A stretch of DNA of 64,000 bases from Paenarthrobacter nicotinovorans. Its GTDB lineage: Bacteria; Actinomycetota; Actinomycetes; Actinomycetales; Micrococcaceae. The notes below the pieces were generated by a model. The model was not told the DNA's origin. It was given only the letters and a program-made list of their open reading frames with translations, and made no database searches. The stretch covers positions 272,399-336,398 of the forward strand of contig NZ_SZVS01000005.1 of NCBI RefSeq assembly GCF_007670255.1. The letters run 5' to 3'. The translations under genes were made by a program, and so were the position numbers. Positions 51,320 to 59,438 of the stretch are shown one piece after another (the first letter of the stretch is position 1; every line of letters begins with the position of its first letter).

Positions 51320-52960
51320 ATGAAACCCACTATTTTCACGCTCGGGGCGGTGCTCGCGTTGGCCCTCGCCGGGTGCACGGACCCGGGAACGCCCCCGCCC
51401 ACCGAAAGCCCTACCGCAACGTCGACGGCGACCGCGGAGCCAACCGCGACCGGCTCGCCGACAGTGGAACCAACCGCGACGGCGACGGCGACGCCAACGG
51501 AGGAACCGACGTCGATACCCACCGCGACGGCGACGCCAACGGAGGAACCGACGTCGTCACCCACCGCGACGGCGACGGCGACGCCAACGGAGGAACCGAC
51601 GTCGACACCCACCGCGACGGCGACGGCGACGCCAACGGAGGAACCGACGTCGACACCCACCGCGACGGCGACGCCGACGGACGAACCGACGTCGACCCCG
51701 ACGCCCACCGCCACTCCAACCCCCACCGCCACCCCAACGGCCACCGCCACTCCAACCCCCACCCCCGGCAACCTCGATGCCCTGGCCCGGATCCCCTGGG
51801 ATGGCGGTCCCAGCTACTGGAAGAAGTTCCCGAAAGCTGACGCGGCGGGCTGGGACGATCCAACGTTCCTGCCGATCGTGGTCTGGTACGGCTCGCCGGG
51901 AAGCGACGCGCAGCTGAAGTACGACAAAGCGCTCGGGATCAACACCTACGCACAAGGCAACCCTGCAACCCCTTCTGCGGGCATCACGGCCAACGGCATG
52001 TACACGTTGTTCTCGCCCGCTGACGCACCCGCGGGCTGGGCCAGCCAAGTGGGGACGCTCCTGGATGATGAGGTGGACGGCCGATTCGACACTGCCTCGG
52101 GCCTGGCGCATATGCGTTCGCTGGCGGCGCAGTCTGATCCCGCCACAACGGGCCGCTTCACCTACTCAAACTGGACATCGGGAATCCTCACCTACGACCG
52201 GTCCATGCAGTTCAGCGTTGACTACTACAACACGGCCAACGTGAACTCGGTGGATCAGTACTTTTACGCTGTACCGCAGTGCGACTGGGGAGACAACCAG
52301 CTCCGGTGGCGTACGCCCGCAGGCCAGAATCCTATCGTGACGGCGAACTGCCGAACGGCGTCGAGCTATGGCAAGATCATCTCGCTGCAGAACGAGGTCA
52401 ATGCGGCCCGCGGTGTCCAGGCTCCCATCTGGGCCCTTCCGACCGTTGTATCCACGGGCGGATCGACGGGTGGGTACAGGCAGCTCACGCCTGAGCAGAC
52501 CAAGGCTCAAGTGTGGGCGAGCATCATTCACGAGGCCCGCGGCATCGTCTGGTTCAGCCAGTCGCCCGACCAGCAAAACATCAATGACTGCATCAGTGGG
52601 GACGCCTTCGCCGATGCGCGGCTCAAAGGTACCCCGTGCCTCAAGGATCAAGTGGCAGCGGTCGGCGTCGTGAACAACCAGATCAAGGAGCTCGCCCCGG
52701 TGATCAACACACAGTCGTATGTGTGGAACTTCGGTCAGGGCATCGACTCGATGTTGAAGGTCAAGGATGGCTCCGCGTATGTCTTTGCCATGGGCAAGGA
52801 TGGCGCCACCGGGTCCAAGACCTTCACCCTGCCGGCAGGAATCACAGGCACGCAGGTAGACGTGGTGGGCGAGAACCGGAGCATCCCGGTCCAGGCTAGC
52901 AAGTTTACTGATTCGTTCGCGAACGAGTACACGCACCACATTTACAAGATCACGATCTAG
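51320..52960 (+). CDS. Secreted lipoprotein with Thr/Pro/Glu repeats and glycosidase-like body
   Basis: The 546-residue protein has a signal peptide with lipobox LAGC near residue 19, then a Thr-rich stalk of about 130 residues made of [16 protein letters not shown] repeats (DNA units of 42-48 bp), a typical wall-spanning linker. The rest (~155-546) has a TIM-barrel look: [22 protein letters not shown] early, and [21 protein letters not shown] later, reminiscent of glycoside hydrolase-like proteins that act on cell-surface or plant polysaccharides. No catalytic pair can be named with confidence. A long structured leader precedes it. The start at 51320 has AAAGGA upstream. Confidence 0.75.
   Translation: MKPTIFTLGAVLALALAGCTDPGTPPPTESPTATSTATAEPTATGSPTVEPTATATATPTEEPTSIPTATATPTEEPTSSPTATATATPTEEPTSTPTATATATPTEEPTSTPTATATPTDEPTSTPTPTATPTPTATPTATATPTPTPGNLDALARIPWDGGPSYWKKFPKADAAGWDDPTFLPIVVWYGSPGSDAQLKYDKALGINTYAQGNPATPSAGITANGMYTLFSPADAPAGWASQVGTLLDDEVDGRFDTASGLAHMRSLAAQSDPATTGRFTYSNWTSGILTYDRSMQFSVDYYNTANVNSVDQYFYAVPQCDWGDNQLRWRTPAGQNPIVTANCRTASSYGKIISLQNEVNAARGVQAPIWALPTVVSTGGSTGGYRQLTPEQTKAQVWASIIHEARGIVWFSQSPDQQNINDCISGDAFADARLKGTPCLKDQVAAVGVVNNQIKELAPVINTQSYVWNFGQGIDSMLKVKDGSAYVFAMGKDGATGSKTFTLPAGITGTQVDVVGENRSIPVQASKFTDSFANEYTHHIYKITI
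51480..51700. repeat. 42-48 bp coding repeats in the lipoprotein stalk
   Basis: Five near-identical copies of a segment encoding [16 protein letters not shown] residues follow each other, so copy number could change in frame. Confidence 0.85.
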
Positions 52961-53019
52961 CCGGGCCGCGTCGACGCTGGAGATCGACGCGACCCACGGC
53001 GTGAGACCGCTGGAAAGCT

Positions 53020-53072
53020 GCGAAAACGCCGGAACGTTCCCTGCGAAGCGGACGCGTTCCGGCGTTTTCGTG
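53020..53072. repeat. Hairpin element with 18-nt loop, copy 4
   Basis: GCGAAAACGCCGGAACG (53020-53036) pairs with CGTTCCGGCGTTTTCG (53055-53070) over 16 bp around TTCCCTGCGAAGCGGACG. Confidence 0.85.
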
Positions 53073-53094
53073 CGCGGCCGCAACCTCGTGAAGA

Positions 53095-54435
53095 CTACCC
53101 AGCCACCAGCTTCCGGGCAGCCGCAGAGTGCTCCGCGATCAACCCAGCGACGTCCAGATCAGGAATCGCCCCATCCACAACCCGCCACGAACCTCCGACC
53201 ATCACGCGGTCTGCCCGGTCTGCGCCGCACAGCAACAAAGCAGCAACGGGATCGTGGCTGCCCGAGAAGCGCAGGGAATCGAGCTTGAACAGGGCCAGAT
53301 CGGCCTGCAAACCCGGTGCCAGCTGACCGATATCAGAACGCCCAAGCACTGCGGCGGATCCCCGCGTCGCCCAGCCAAGTGCACGGGACACAGGAACCGA
53401 TGCTCCATAGCGCAGCCGCTGCAGGTACAGGGCCTGCCGCGCCTCAAGGATCATGTTGGAGGCATCGTTCGACGCCGAACCATCCACTCCCAGCCCCACC
53501 GGCACACCCGCTGCCTCAAGTTCCAGGACCCGCGCGGTCCCGGACGCCAGCCGCATGTTGGAGGTTGGGCAATGCGCGACGGCGGTGCCCGCGGCTCCCA
53601 GCCTGGCGATCTCCTCGTCGTTGAAATGGATTCCGTGGCCCAGCCAGGTCCGGGGCCCGAGCCAGCCAACCGATTCCAAATAGTCCACGGTCCGCAGGCC
53701 GAACATTGACCGGCAGAAGTCTTCCTCGTCGATGGTTTCGGCAAGATGGGTGTGCAGCCGGACGTCGAAGCGTTCGGCCATGACCGCGGATTCGGCCATG
53801 ATTTCCTTGGTCACGGAGAATGGCGAGCAAGGAGCCAGCGCGATCTGAACGGAGGCGCCGGGACCGGTCTCGTGATACGTGCGAATCAGCCGTTCGCTGT
53901 CCGCAAGAATCGCCTCAGGTGACTGGACCGTGGTCCGGGGCGGCAGCCCGCCGTCGTCCTCTCCCAAGGTCATGGAACCGCGCGTGAGGGTGGCCCGCAT
54001 CCCCATGGATCGGACGGCGGCAACCTCAATGTCGATTGCGTCTTCCATGCCGTCAGGGAAGAGGTAGTGGTGGTCGGCGGCCGTGGTGCAGCCGGACAGC
54101 AGGAGTTCGGCCAGCGCAACCTTCACGGCCAGCTCCAGGCTCTTGGGGGTCAGCCGCGCCCACACCGGATAGAGGTTCTGAAGCCAGGGGAAGAGCGGAA
54201 CGTCGGCCACCGGTCCCCAGGCGCGCGTGAGCGTTTGGTAGAAGTGGTGATGGGTGTTGATGAGCCCCGGCAGCACCACGTGCGCTGAGGCATCGAACTC
54301 GGTGCAGGGAACCGTTGGGCGAGCGCCCGATGGTACGAGTTCCAGAATGGTGCCGGACTCCGAAACCACCAGTCCGTTGCCGGCGTCGAGGTCGTTTGCG
54401 GTGAAGATACCCAGTGGGTTTTTGATCCAAAGCAT
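53095..54435 (-). CDS. 8-oxoguanine deaminase-like amidohydrolase
   Basis: The 446-residue protein is of the TrzN/AtzB/8-oxoguanine deaminase group of the amidohydrolase superfamily. The metal pair lies in NTHHHF (His62 and His64), and the third and fourth metal or substrate residues in HTHLAE, GHGIHF and DGSASND. It removes an amino group from an 8-oxopurine such as 8-oxoguanine to give urate, feeding the uricase. AAGGAA precedes the ATG. It is divergent from the guanine deaminase gene and shares its palindromic operator. A hydroxyatrazine-like substrate is the alternative for this family. Confidence 0.82.
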   Translation of the reverse strand: MLWIKNPLGIFTANDLDAGNGLVVSESGTILELVPSGARPTVPCTEFDASAHVVLPGLINTHHHFYQTLTRAWGPVADVPLFPWLQNLYPVWARLTPKSLELAVKVALAELLLSGCTTAADHHYLFPDGMEDAIDIEVAAVRSMGMRATLTRGSMTLGEDDGGLPPRTTVQSPEAILADSERLIRTYHETGPGASVQIALAPCSPFSVTKEIMAESAVMAERFDVRLHTHLAETIDEEDFCRSMFGLRTVDYLESVGWLGPRTWLGHGIHFNDEEIARLGAAGTAVAHCPTSNMRLASGTARVLELEAAGVPVGLGVDGSASNDASNMILEARQALYLQRLRYGASVPVSRALGWATRGSAAVLGRSDIGQLAPGLQADLALFKLDSLRFSGSHDPVAALLLCGADRADRVMVGGSWRVVDGAIPDLDVAGLIAEHSAAARKLVAG

Positions 54436-54627
54436 GCACAGGTTCCTTGTCTGGTCGGCATGAATGCGTTCCAGCTCAGTTAGGTCCTGTCTGCTGATCC
54501 AGGCACCGGTCGCCAGAGAGGCGCCGGTCCAGAAATCGTAAAAGGCGCGACGGCGGCAGTCAACGCCCGCGGCGCAGGCCGCCGGTCACATTGGCGCACC
54601 AAACGGTGGTGAGGCACGCTGAATAAG

Positions 54628-54648
54628 TAATTTCGCATGACGAAATTA
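54628..54648. promoter_or_regulatory. 8-5-8 palindromic operator between the deaminase genes
   Basis: TAATTTCG (54628-54635), a 5-bp spacer and CGAAATTA (54641-54648) form a perfect palindrome. It lies between the divergent amidohydrolase and guanine deaminase genes. TTGAAA on the minus strand beside it looks like the -35 of the amidohydrolase. Confidence 0.65.
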
Positions 54649-54729
54649 AACTTTCAAAAAACTATGGCGCGGCTCACAAACGTGGTGCTACGCTTTCAAC
54701 TGCCAAAGGCGGGCACCCGGACCTCGGGA

Positions 54730-54805
54730 AGCTATCTACCAGGCGCAACTTAACCTTCATCGCACATGCTGAAGCCTGGTAACCAAGCTAACTGGAGCTC
54801 TTTTT
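54730..54805 (+). promoter_or_regulatory. Structured leader of the guanine deaminase gene, possible aptamer
   Basis: TACCAGG (54737-54743) pairs with CCTGGTA (54775-54781), enclosing a second stem CTTCA/TGAAG (54755-54759 with 54770-54774) and an 11-nt bulge. A short AGCT stem and five T residues (54801-54805) follow. The arrangement looks like an aptamer with a weak terminator. I could not match it to a class. Confidence 0.45.
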
Positions 54806-54858
54806 GCAGCGCCCCCAACAGGTTCACCCGGCTTCCACAGCACTAAGGAAGTCGCAAC

Positions 54859-55353
54859 ATGAGTACAACCGTCACGGCCGAGCAATTCCTGGCCACCTCC
54901 ATTGAGCTGGCAACAGCCAATGTCCTGAACAGTGGTGGCCCTTTCGGCGCCGTCATTGTTACCGCGGACGGACGAGCCTTCGAAGGCGTCAACCGCGTCA
55001 CCGCCTCGAACGATCCCACAGCACACGCAGAAGTCACGGCCATCCGTAACGCCTGCCGCGAACTGGGAACCTTCGACCTCAGCGGAGCAACCCTCTACAC
55101 CAGCTGCGAGCCATGCCCCATGTGCCTGGCTTCCGCGCTGTGGGCACGCGTGGACCGCGTGTTCTTTGCCGCAGACCGTCACGACGCCGCATCCGTTGGC
55201 TTCGATGACGCCGTCTTCTACGAGTACTTCGAGAACGACAACCGGGACGCGCTGATGCCGGTAGCCAAGCTGGAACTGGGCGACCCCCAGGCTCCGGAGG
55301 CCCTCCAGCCGTTCAACACATGGAACACGCTTGATTCCAGGATTGACTACTAG
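54859..55353 (+). CDS. Guanine deaminase-type nucleoside deaminase (CDA fold)
   Basis: The 164-residue protein has the zinc motif HAE (His56, Glu58) and PCPMC (Cys86 and Cys89) of the cytidine/guanine deaminase family. The length and GPFGAVIV near residue 28 fit GuaD of Bacillus type rather than TadA. It converts guanine to xanthine, which the adjacent xanthine dehydrogenase can use. AAGGAAG lies before the ATG. The gene is followed after 6 nt by a purine permease. A palindrome and a structured leader precede it. Confidence 0.88.
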   Translation: MSTTVTAEQFLATSIELATANVLNSGGPFGAVIVTADGRAFEGVNRVTASNDPTAHAEVTAIRNACRELGTFDLSGATLYTSCEPCPMCLASALWARVDRVFFAADRHDAASVGFDDAVFYEYFENDNRDALMPVAKLELGDPQAPEALQPFNTWNTLDSRIDY

Positions 55354-55359
55354 GGCCCG

Positions 55360-56955
55360 GTGGCTGACATGGAAATCCTGGATACCGCAGACATGCGAAA
55401 CTCTGCTGAAAAGCAGACAGCAGCTGAAAAGCAGGCTGCGCTCTTCCCCAACGGGGACAACGGCGCAGAGCCCACAGCAGCAAAGCACACGGCAACCGGC
55501 CCCGCCAATGGCAACGGCCAGAAGCCCCCACACTTCCTGGACAAGTTCTTCCAGATCACCAAGCGCGGCTCGACTCTGGCCCGGGAATTCCGAGGCGGCC
55601 TGGTCACCTTCTTCACCATGGCCTACATTGTCATCCTCAACCCGCTGATCCTGGGCGGCTTCTCCGCGGAAAATGCTCCCACGGACGTGGCAGGCGGTTG
55701 GCTCTCGGCAGCACAGGTTGGTGCCGTCACGGGCCTGACCGCCGGCGTCATGACCATCGTCTTCGGCCTGGTCGCAAACCTCCCCTTCGGACTTGCGGCG
55801 GGCCTGGGCATCAACTCGTTCCTGGCCGTCGCCGTGATCCAAGAGGTCACCTGGCCCGAAGCCATGGGCCTGGTGGTCATCAACGGCATCCTGATCGTCC
55901 TCTTCGGAGCCACGGGCGCCCGGACGGCGATCTTCAAGGCAGTGCCCAAGGAACTCAAGGCCGCCATCACCGTCGGCATCGGCCTGTTCATTGCCTTCAT
56001 CGGCTTCGTCGACTCCGGCTTCGTCCGTCCCACCAAGGGCGGCCCACCGGTCCAGCTCGGCAACGATGGATCCATCACCTCCATCCCCACCCTTGTTTTC
56101 ATTGTCGGATTGCTGGTTATGGGTATCCTCGTGGCACGCAAGATCCAGGGCGGCCTGCTCATCGGCATCGTCGCTACAACCGTCCTCGCCGCTGTTGCCG
56201 AGGCCGTGTTCCGGATCGGTCCCGGCACCGCGGACAACCCCGGCGGCTGGCACCTCAACACCCCGGTGCTCTCCGGCCAGTTGGTGTCCGTTCCGGACCT
56301 GAGCCTGGTGGGCCAGTTCGACCTCTTTGGCTCGTTCGCCCGGATTGGCGGCCTGGCCGCTACGATGTTGGTCTTCACCCTCGTGTTCACCAACTTCTTC
56401 GACGCCATGGGCACCATGACCGGCCTGGCGAAGAGCGCCGGCGTGGCCCACAAGGACGGCACGTTCCCCAAGCTGAAGTCCGCGTTCATCGTCGAGGGCA
56501 TGGGTGCAGTGGTCGGTGGCGCAACCTCGGGCTCGTCCAACACCGTGTACATCGACTCCGCAGCGGGCATCGGTGAAGGCGCCCGCACGGGACTGGCCTC
56601 CGTGGTCACCGGCTTGCTGTTCCTGGGCTCGATGTTCTTCACCCCGCTGACCTCCGTGGTTCCGCTCGAAGTGGCAGCGGCAGCGCTGGTGGTGGTGGGT
56701 GCGATGATGATGGCCCAGATCCGCGAGATCAAGTTCACCAAGTTCGCGATCGCGCTCCCTGCCTTCCTGACCATCGTCACGATGCCCCTGACCTACTCCA
56801 TCGCCAACGGCATCGGCGTCGGCTTCATCTCCTTCGCCGTGGTCAACGCGGCGTCCGGTAAAGCCAAGAAGGTCCATCCGCTCATGTGGGCGGTCACGGC
56901 GGGCTTCATCATCTACTTTGCCCGCGGCCCGATCAACGCCCTGATGGGGATCTGA
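55360..56955 (+). CDS. AzgA-type purine permease (NCS2 superfamily)
   Basis: This 531-residue protein begins with a soluble Ala/Glu-rich N-terminus (~65 residues) and then has twelve to fourteen hydrophobic segments. TRGSTLAREFRGGLVTFF-like TKRGSTLAREFRGG begins the first helix, MAYIVILNPLILGG is the AzgA/GhxP signature and TNFFDAMGTMTGLAK lies in the middle. It imports guanine, hypoxanthine or adenine with protons. The start is a GTG at 55360; an ATG at 55369 is possible. It follows guanine deaminase after 6 nt, so guanine import and deamination are coupled. Confidence 0.85.
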   Translation: MADMEILDTADMRNSAEKQTAAEKQAALFPNGDNGAEPTAAKHTATGPANGNGQKPPHFLDKFFQITKRGSTLAREFRGGLVTFFTMAYIVILNPLILGGFSAENAPTDVAGGWLSAAQVGAVTGLTAGVMTIVFGLVANLPFGLAAGLGINSFLAVAVIQEVTWPEAMGLVVINGILIVLFGATGARTAIFKAVPKELKAAITVGIGLFIAFIGFVDSGFVRPTKGGPPVQLGNDGSITSIPTLVFIVGLLVMGILVARKIQGGLLIGIVATTVLAAVAEAVFRIGPGTADNPGGWHLNTPVLSGQLVSVPDLSLVGQFDLFGSFARIGGLAATMLVFTLVFTNFFDAMGTMTGLAKSAGVAHKDGTFPKLKSAFIVEGMGAVVGGATSGSSNTVYIDSAAGIGEGARTGLASVVTGLLFLGSMFFTPLTSVVPLEVAAAALVVVGAMMMAQIREIKFTKFAIALPAFLTIVTMPLTYSIANGIGVGFISFAVVNAASGKAKKVHPLMWAVTAGFIIYFARGPINALMGI

Positions 56956-57288
56956 CCGGAGCCGCAACATCCCGGGCCGGCGGGTCTTTTCCGGCACTCT
57001 GATCGGCGGTCCGCCGGACCCACCGCACGAATAGGCGTACGTCGTCGTGGTCCCTTTCACCGGGCACGACGGCGGGCGGCGGCCGGGTGCCGACGCTCCG
57101 TCAGGGAACGGGGGCAGGGAGATGAAGCCCTTGCCCCCGTTCCTATGGAATGTCAGTTCCCATGAACTCTTGTCGAATTGGCGCGACTACCCCTCAACAC
57201 CCACTGCGAATGAGAACATGGGGCAAGATCGCGCACTGCTCCGGCCGGGCCATTCCGGCCGGGACACCTGGAAAAAGGACGTGTTGCC
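56956..57288 (+). other. Intergenic region before the xanthine dehydrogenase operon
   Basis: No gene is present in these 333 bases. A 12-bp terminator stem (57105-57116 with 57132-57143) ends the permease message. A 5-4-5 palindrome AGTTCCCATGAACT (57155-57168) lies about 120 nt before the xdhC start and may be an operator. Confidence 0.55.
57105..57143 (+). terminator. Terminator of the purine permease gene
   Basis: GGAACGGGGGCA and its exact reverse complement form a 12-bp stem around a 15-nt loop. Confidence 0.7.
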
Positions 57289-58512
57289 ATGCTGGATCTG
57301 ATGCCCTCACTGGGCGGCTGGCGGCCTGCGGTCTCGGGCCAACGCTTGGCGGTGGCCACGATCGTGGGCAGCGGCGGCTCCGTGCCGCGGCCCCTGGGGA
57401 CCTCCATGATGGTCTCCGAAAACGGCGATATCCTGGGCAGCTTGTCCGGTGGTTGCGTGGAGGGCGCTGTTGTCGAGGCTGCTTTGGAGGCCATGCGCGA
57501 CGGCGGTTCGCGCCTTGAGTCCTATGGCTACAGTGCCGAGGACGCGTTCGCCGTCGGACTTACCTGCGGGGGCGAGCTGGAAGTCCACATCCAGCCTTTC
57601 GGTGCCGGAGCGCCGGAACTTGCCGTCTTCGCCGGGGAGCGACGCCCCGCAGCCTTGATCCGCCGGCTCGATGCCGGGGGAGGGGTCATGGTGGTCGAGG
57701 ATCCTGTGCGGTTCCGGGCTATGGAATCCGAGGAACTGGCCGTCCTGGTGGGCGACCATCCCTCCACACTCTTTGCGGCCGCCGCGCAGGTCGAGCCCTT
57801 GCTCCAAGGCGGCCGTGCCGGCTTGGTCCGCCTGGCGCCGCCCGAGGGTTGCATCGATGGCTGGGTCACCACGGAAAGGTTGGCGGCCCCGCCCCGGGAG
57901 GTGGAAGAGCCGCAACCCATCACGCTGTTTGTGGAAAGCCGGTTGCCGGCAGCCCGCATGCTGATTTTCGGTGCGAACGACTTCGGTGCGGCGTTGCTTC
58001 CGGCCGGGCAACTCCTGGGCTACGACGTCACCCTCTGCGATGCACGGCCCGCGTTCGCTTCCCAGGCCCGTTTCGCCGGCGCTGACCAGGTAGTCACCGA
58101 CTGGCCGCATCGCTATCTCGAGGCCGAAGCCGCCGCCGGTCGGCTCGATTCCCGGGCAGTGGTGTGCGTGCTCACCCACGACCCCAAATTCGACATCCCC
58201 TTGCTCAAGGCCGCCCTCCGGCTGAACTTGTCCTACGTCGGGGCCATGGGTTCACGCCGCAGCCACCGGCAACGGGTGGACGCCCTCGTCGAGGCAGGAA
58301 CTCCCGCCGAATATTTGGAACGGCTGCATTCGCCCATCGGACTGGACCTTGGCGCGGTAACTCCAGCCGAAGTCGCGGTCTCCATCACAGCCGAGATCAT
58401 CGCCGAGCGGGGCGCCGGCGCAAAGACCACAGGCTTTCCTTCCCTGAAGGACAGCACCGGCCCAATCCACCCAGCACCTCAACACCTCACCCAGGAGGAC
58501 CCATGGACATGA
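57289..58512 (+). CDS. xdhC: XdhC/CoxI family molybdoenzyme maturation factor
   Basis: The 407-residue protein has the XdhC N-terminal GSGGSVPRPLGTSMMVSENGD (near residue 30) and the Rossmann-like C-terminal part with HDPKFDIPLLKAAL and YVGAMGSRRSHRQR (near 300). XdhC binds the molybdenum cofactor, aids its sulfuration and inserts it into xanthine dehydrogenase. It is first in a three-gene unit: its last 10 bases overlap the next gene. AAAAAGGACG lies upstream of the ATG. The third gene encodes the fused large subunit. Confidence 0.88.
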   Translation: MLDLMPSLGGWRPAVSGQRLAVATIVGSGGSVPRPLGTSMMVSENGDILGSLSGGCVEGAVVEAALEAMRDGGSRLESYGYSAEDAFAVGLTCGGELEVHIQPFGAGAPELAVFAGERRPAALIRRLDAGGGVMVVEDPVRFRAMESEELAVLVGDHPSTLFAAAAQVEPLLQGGRAGLVRLAPPEGCIDGWVTTERLAAPPREVEEPQPITLFVESRLPAARMLIFGANDFGAALLPAGQLLGYDVTLCDARPAFASQARFAGADQVVTDWPHRYLEAEAAAGRLDSRAVVCVLTHDPKFDIPLLKAALRLNLSYVGAMGSRRSHRQRVDALVEAGTPAEYLERLHSPIGLDLGAVTPAEVAVSITAEIIAERGAGAKTTGFPSLKDSTGPIHPAPQHLTQEDPWT

Positions 58513-59438
58513 ACACCATCGAGGCCGTGGTCCCCACCACGGACCCGAAACAATGGCGCGACGGCGATGCCTGGCTCGCCGGCGGAACGGTCCTTTTCTC
58601 CTATGGGAGCACCGTCCTCAAGCGGCTACTGGACCTTGGAAACGCAGGCTGGCCCGCCATCACCATTACCGACGAAGGCATCGAACTTGCCGCAACCTGC
58701 ACGGTGGCGGAGCTCTACGCTCTGCCTGACTCTGCAGAAGTGGCCCACCGCGAATGGCCCGGACTGGCCTTGATCCGTCCCAGCTGCGACTCCTTCGTGG
58801 CCTCTTTCAAGGTCTGGAACATGTCTACAGTGGGCGGGAACATCTGCACCTCACTTCCTGCAGGACCCATGACCTCGCTGTGCGCCGGTCTCGACGGCGT
58901 CGCCACCATCTTCAGCCCCGACGGCAGCAGCCGCACCGTCCCGGTAGCGGACTTCGTGACCGGAGACATGGAGAACGTCCTCGCTCCTGGAGAGTTGCTT
59001 CGCAGCATCCACCTTCCTGCCGAGGCACTGTCCGCCCGGGTGGCCTTCCGTCGGCTGTCCCTGAGCAACCTTGGACGCTCCGGTGTGCTCCTGATAGGCC
59101 GGCTGGACCCCGTTTTCGGCTTGGTCATCACCGTCACCGCGTCCACCAAACGTCCGGTGCAGCTGAGGTTCGCCGCGGACGAGGTTCCTGACGCCGCGGC
59201 GTTGGCTGCCGCCGTCGAGCATTCCATCCCGCAGGAGCTGTACCACGATGACATCCACGGCCTTCCGGCGTGGCGTCGGGACATGACCGTGAAGCTTGCC
59301 GAGGAGATCCGGGCGGAGCTGCTGGATGAGTCGATGACCGTGTCCGGCGATTTCTGGCCGCCGCACGCCACCTCGCCCCAGCCGTCCACGCAACCCGAAA
59401 CTCCAGGCACCCAGAAGGAGGCCTCCCATGGCAATTGA
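58503..59438 (+). CDS. Xanthine dehydrogenase FAD-binding subunit
   Basis: The 311-residue protein is the FAD subunit (CutM/XdhB middle type). AWLAGGTVLFSYG near residue 21 is the FAD pyrophosphate motif, and NMSTVGGNICTSLPAGPMTSLCAGL near 108-133 is the second FAD motif. The C-terminus is a short Pro/Thr-rich tail. It passes electrons from the iron-sulfur clusters to NAD+. AGGAGG lies before the ATG at 58503. It overlaps xdhC by ten bases and the large subunit by eleven. Confidence 0.88.
   Translation: MDMNTIEAVVPTTDPKQWRDGDAWLAGGTVLFSYGSTVLKRLLDLGNAGWPAITITDEGIELAATCTVAELYALPDSAEVAHREWPGLALIRPSCDSFVASFKVWNMSTVGGNICTSLPAGPMTSLCAGLDGVATIFSPDGSSRTVPVADFVTGDMENVLAPGELLRSIHLPAEALSARVAFRRLSLSNLGRSGVLLIGRLDPVFGLVITVTASTKRPVQLRFAADEVPDAAALAAAVEHSIPQELYHDDIHGLPAWRRDMTVKLAEEIRAELLDESMTVSGDFWPPHATSPQPSTQPETPGTQKEASHGN

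Noticed and set aside
54757..57060. Long minus-strand reading frame opposite the guanine deaminase and purine permease
   Set aside because: It is an antisense shadow of two strongly conserved genes in the GC-rich sequence; its translation has no family features.
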